Positions 35,481 to 37,604 of a DNA stretch of 37,604 bases are shown here, piece after piece. This stretch comes from Variovorax sp. E3 (GTDB taxonomy: Bacteria; Pseudomonadota; Gammaproteobacteria; Burkholderiales; Burkholderiaceae_C): the NCBI RefSeq assembly GCF_016082275.1, contig NZ_MOWM01000066.1:1-37604 (forward strand), given 5' to 3'. The position numbers were made by a program, and so were the translations under genes. Each line of letters begins with the position of its first letter. The stretch's first letter is position 1. Under the pieces are notes generated by a model. It saw nothing but the letters and a program-made list of their open reading frames with translations, did no database searches and was not told the DNA's origin.

Positions 35481-36416
35481 ATGGTCAGCGCAGTCTTCCA
35501 TTCGCCGCTCGACGCGGCTGCCGCCAAGGCGGCGCCCATCGTCGCGGCAAAGCCGATGCCCGCCGTGGCAATCGCCGCGGCAGTTGCAGTTGCACCGGCA
35601 CCCGCTCCCGAACCCAGGACGCGTACGCCCCTGGACCTGCGCGCATTCTGGATGCGCGTGCTGCCGCCGCTCGCGGGCTTCGGCCTGCTGCTGCTGATCT
35701 GGGAAATCGTGGCCATGAAAAGCACCACGGGCTTCCCCACGCCGGCCGCGACCTGGCAGCAGGCCCTGACCGTGTTCAGCGACCCGTTCTACAGCAAGGG
35801 CCCGAACGACCAGGGCGTGGGCTGGAACGTGCTGTCGTCGCTGCAGCGCGTGGCGCTGGGCTTCGGCCTCGCGGCGCTGGTGGGCATTCCGGCGGGCTTT
35901 GCCATCGGGCGCTTCGAGTTCCTGGCGCGCATGTTCAACCCGCTGATCAGCCTGCTGCGCCCGGTGTCGCCGCTGGCGTGGCTGCCCATCGGCCTGCTGG
36001 TGTTCAAGGGCGCCAACCCGGCCGCCATCTGGACCATCTTCATCTGCTCGATCTGGCCGATGGTCATCAACACGGCGGTGGGCGTGCAGCGCGTGCCCAG
36101 CGACTACATGAACGTGGCCAAGGTGCTGAACCTCAGCGAATGGAAGATCCTCACCAAGATCCTGTTTCCCGCCGTGCTGCCCTACATGCTCACCGGCGTG
36201 CGGCTGGCCGTGGGCACCGCATGGCTGGTGATCGTGGCGGCCGAGATGCTCACGGGCGGCGTCGGCATCGGCTTCTGGGTGTGGGACGAGTGGAACAACC
36301 TCAACGTCGCCAACATCATCATCGCGATCTTCGTGATCGGCATCGTCGGCCTGGTGCTGGAGTTCGCGCTCATCAAGCTCGCCACCGCGTTCACGTTCGA
36401 AGAGGTGAAGTCATGA
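35481..36416 (+). CDS. nrtB: Nitrate ABC transporter permease
   Basis: NrtB forms the membrane channel of the nitrate importer. The 311-residue protein has an Ala/Pro-rich cytoplasmic N-terminal extension of about 50 residues. Six helices follow, with the EAA coupling loop to the ATPase in NVAKVLNLSEWKILTKILFP. The start at 35481 is chosen for its GGGAG ribosome site; an earlier ATG at 35463 overlaps the nrtA end and lacks one. The stop overlaps the next start as ATGA. Confidence 0.92.
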   Translation: MVSAVFHSPLDAAAAKAAPIVAAKPMPAVAIAAAVAVAPAPAPEPRTRTPLDLRAFWMRVLPPLAGFGLLLLIWEIVAMKSTTGFPTPAATWQQALTVFSDPFYSKGPNDQGVGWNVLSSLQRVALGFGLAALVGIPAGFAIGRFEFLARMFNPLISLLRPVSPLAWLPIGLLVFKGANPAAIWTIFICSIWPMVINTAVGVQRVPSDYMNVAKVLNLSEWKILTKILFPAVLPYMLTGVRLAVGTAWLVIVAAEMLTGGVGIGFWVWDEWNNLNVANIIIAIFVIGIVGLVLEFALIKLATAFTFEEVKS

Positions 36417-37222
36417 GCAGCGACGGCAAGTACATCGAGATCCACGACGTCGAGCAGGCCTTCAAGACGCCCAAGGGCCGCTTCGTCGCGCTGCGCGACG
36501 TGAACCTGCACGTGGCCAAGGGTGAGTTCATCACGCTCATCGGGCACTCGGGCTGCGGCAAGTCGACGCTGCTGAACCTGATAGCCGGGCTCACCGCGCC
36601 CACGCAGGGCGTGCTGCTGTGCGCCAACAAGGAAATCAAGGGCCCCGGCCCCGAGCGCGCGGTGGTGTTCCAGAACCACTCGCTGCTGCCCTGGCTCACC
36701 TGCTTCGAGAATGTGTACCTCGCGGTCGAGCGCGTGTTCGCGGCCACCGAGAGCAAGGCGCAATTGCGCGAGCGCACCGACGCCGCGCTGGCGCTGGTCG
36801 GCCTCACGCCGGCCGCGCAGAAGCGCCCCGGCGAAATCTCCGGCGGCATGAAGCAGCGCGTGGGCATTGCGCGCGCGCTGTCGATGGAGCCCAAGGTGCT
36901 GCTGATGGACGAGCCCTTCGGCGCGCTCGACGCCCTCACCCGCGCCAAGCTGCAGGACGAGTTGCTGGCCATCGTGCAGAAGACGCACAGCACCGTGGTC
37001 ATGGTCACGCACGACGTCGACGAGGCCGTGCTGCTGAGCGACCGCATCGTGATGCTGACCAACGGCCCGGCCGCCACCATCGGCGACGTGCTGCGCGTGG
37101 ACATCGCGCGCCCGCGCAACCGCGTCGAGCTGGCCGAGGACCCGGCCTACGTGCACGCCCGCAAGGCGGTGATCGATTTCCTCTATACGCGCCAGGCGCA
37201 CGTAGAGAAGACCGCGGCCTGA
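36413..37222 (+). CDS. nrtD: Nitrate ABC transporter ATP-binding protein
   Basis: This 269-residue ATPase powers nitrate import. Walker A is GHSGCGKST (residues 44-52), Q-loop VVFQNHSLLPW, signature ISGGMKQRV, Walker B VLLMDEPFGALD and H-loop MVTHDVDEAV. It is a single-domain subunit without the NrtA-like C-terminal sensor of cyanobacterial NrtC, so NrtD/NasD is the closer match and it probably works as a homodimer. The 4-base ATGA overlap with nrtB implies coupling. No nitrite or nitrate reductase gene is seen before the window ends. Confidence 0.92.
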   Translation: MSSDGKYIEIHDVEQAFKTPKGRFVALRDVNLHVAKGEFITLIGHSGCGKSTLLNLIAGLTAPTQGVLLCANKEIKGPGPERAVVFQNHSLLPWLTCFENVYLAVERVFAATESKAQLRERTDAALALVGLTPAAQKRPGEISGGMKQRVGIARALSMEPKVLLMDEPFGALDALTRAKLQDELLAIVQKTHSTVVMVTHDVDEAVLLSDRIVMLTNGPAATIGDVLRVDIARPRNRVELAEDPAYVHARKAVIDFLYTRQAHVEKTAA

Positions 37223-37253
37223 CGCGGCACCAGGCGCGCCAGCAAGACCGGCG

Positions 37254-37604
37254 TCAGGACATGATCACTTGCAGGCTGTGCTCATACGAAGCCGTGAGGC
37301 GCTCGAAGGTGTCGACCAGCGCGTCGCTGGAGCGCACCAGCGTGGCACGGCCGTCGGCGCTGTCCAGCGCGTGCACGCCGCCCACCAGCCGCAGCCATTC
37401 GTCGCGCGCGGTCGCCAGCGCGGCGCGGATGTCGGCGGTGCTCAGCGGCGCGCGCTCCAGCTCGAGCAGCGCCGCCTCGAACTCGCCCATGATCGGCGCC
37501 CACCGCGTGTTCGCGGCCTTCTCCTTCAGCGCCGCGGCCAGCAGCGCCTCCTTGGCCAGCCGCTGCGCGCGCATGCGCTGCGCCCGCAGATGTTGATGAT
37601 GCGC
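37254..37604 (-). CDS. PilJ/NarX-type sensory-domain protein, 5' part outside window, probable 1-base deletion
   Basis: Only the C-terminal part is visible: 106 residues from MRAQRLAKEALLAAALKEKA to SLQVIMS, convergent with nrtD. The start of the motif lies in another frame at 37600-37580 (IINICGR). Adding one C near 37580 gives IINICGRQRMRAQRLAKEAL, the P-box-like motif of the type IV pili methyl-accepting/NarX sensor domain (PilJ family), which binds nitrate in NarX. The visible part has no kinase, HAMP or signalling domain after it, so this may be a stand-alone sensor. The link to nitrate is inferred from the motif and the neighbours. Confidence 0.65.
   Translation of the reverse strand, partial: AHHQHLRAQRMRAQRLAKEALLAAALKEKAANTRWAPIMGEFEAALLELERAPLSTADIRAALATARDEWLRLVGGVHALDSADGRATLVRSSDALVDTFERLTASYEHSLQVIMS

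Overview
The window looks like chromosomal DNA of a high-GC betaproteobacterium of the family Comamonadaceae, most like Variovorax or a close relative. This is an inference from three things: the protein sequences, the strongly GC-biased third codon positions, and the order quinone oxidoreductase, tpiA, secG, tRNA-Leu, nuoA to nuoN, DUF2818, Nudix, DUF1178. No mobile element, integrase, IS or CRISPR array was seen.

Layout. (1) 1-3306, minus strand: a marR-regulated tripartite drug-efflux operon (MarR regulator, outer-membrane lipoprotein channel, EmrA/HlyD adaptor running off the left edge). Its promoter has a palindrome between -35 and -10. (2) 3383-5167, plus strand: an MsbA-type ABC exporter, divergent from marR. 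(3) 5199-6595, minus: DUF1178, ADP-ribose Nudix hydrolase and DUF2818. (4) 6627-21114, minus: a complete 14-gene respiratory complex I operon, nuoA to nuoN, preceded by tRNA-Leu(GAG), secG, tpiA and a quinone oxidoreductase. (5) 23699-26495, minus: rpsO and pnp with structured leaders and clear terminators. (6) 26585-30079, minus: a DMT-family exporter, an aminotransferase and an orphan amino-acid-type binding protein. (7) 30204-31517, plus: a small heat-shock protein and an alpha/beta hydrolase, separated by a nested inverted-repeat element. (8) 31456-32513, minus: tsaD. (9) 32623-37604: a nitrate-assimilation module.

The nitrate module is the most interesting part. It encodes a NIT-ANTAR nitrate-sensing antiterminator (NasR type) and an NrtABD-type nitrate ABC importer. 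At the right edge is the end of a divergently oriented gene with a PilJ/NarX-type sensory domain. Both nasR and nrtA have a near-perfect sigma-54 -24/-12 promoter. The nrtA leader carries two hairpins with six-base loops of the form AAxGGC. The second hairpin shares its sequence with the 5' arm of a long intrinsic terminator. This is the architecture expected for ANTAR-controlled antitermination, combined with nitrogen (NtrC/RpoN) control of initiation.

A strong technical signal runs through the window. Eight conserved genes (OMF channel, nuoN, nuoM, nuoJ, nuoA, secG, tpiA, tsaD), plus probably the edge gene, are each broken by a single-base indel while both halves remain perfectly conserved. 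Most are losses of one base from a short G or C run. Essential genes being hit independently points to sequence or assembly error, not gene decay, so these are annotated as single CDSs spanning the indel.

Positions of reading frames, motifs and repeats were read directly. Family assignments rest on recognised motifs and knowledge of the families. Promoter, operator and RNA-structure calls are inferences from pattern matching by eye.
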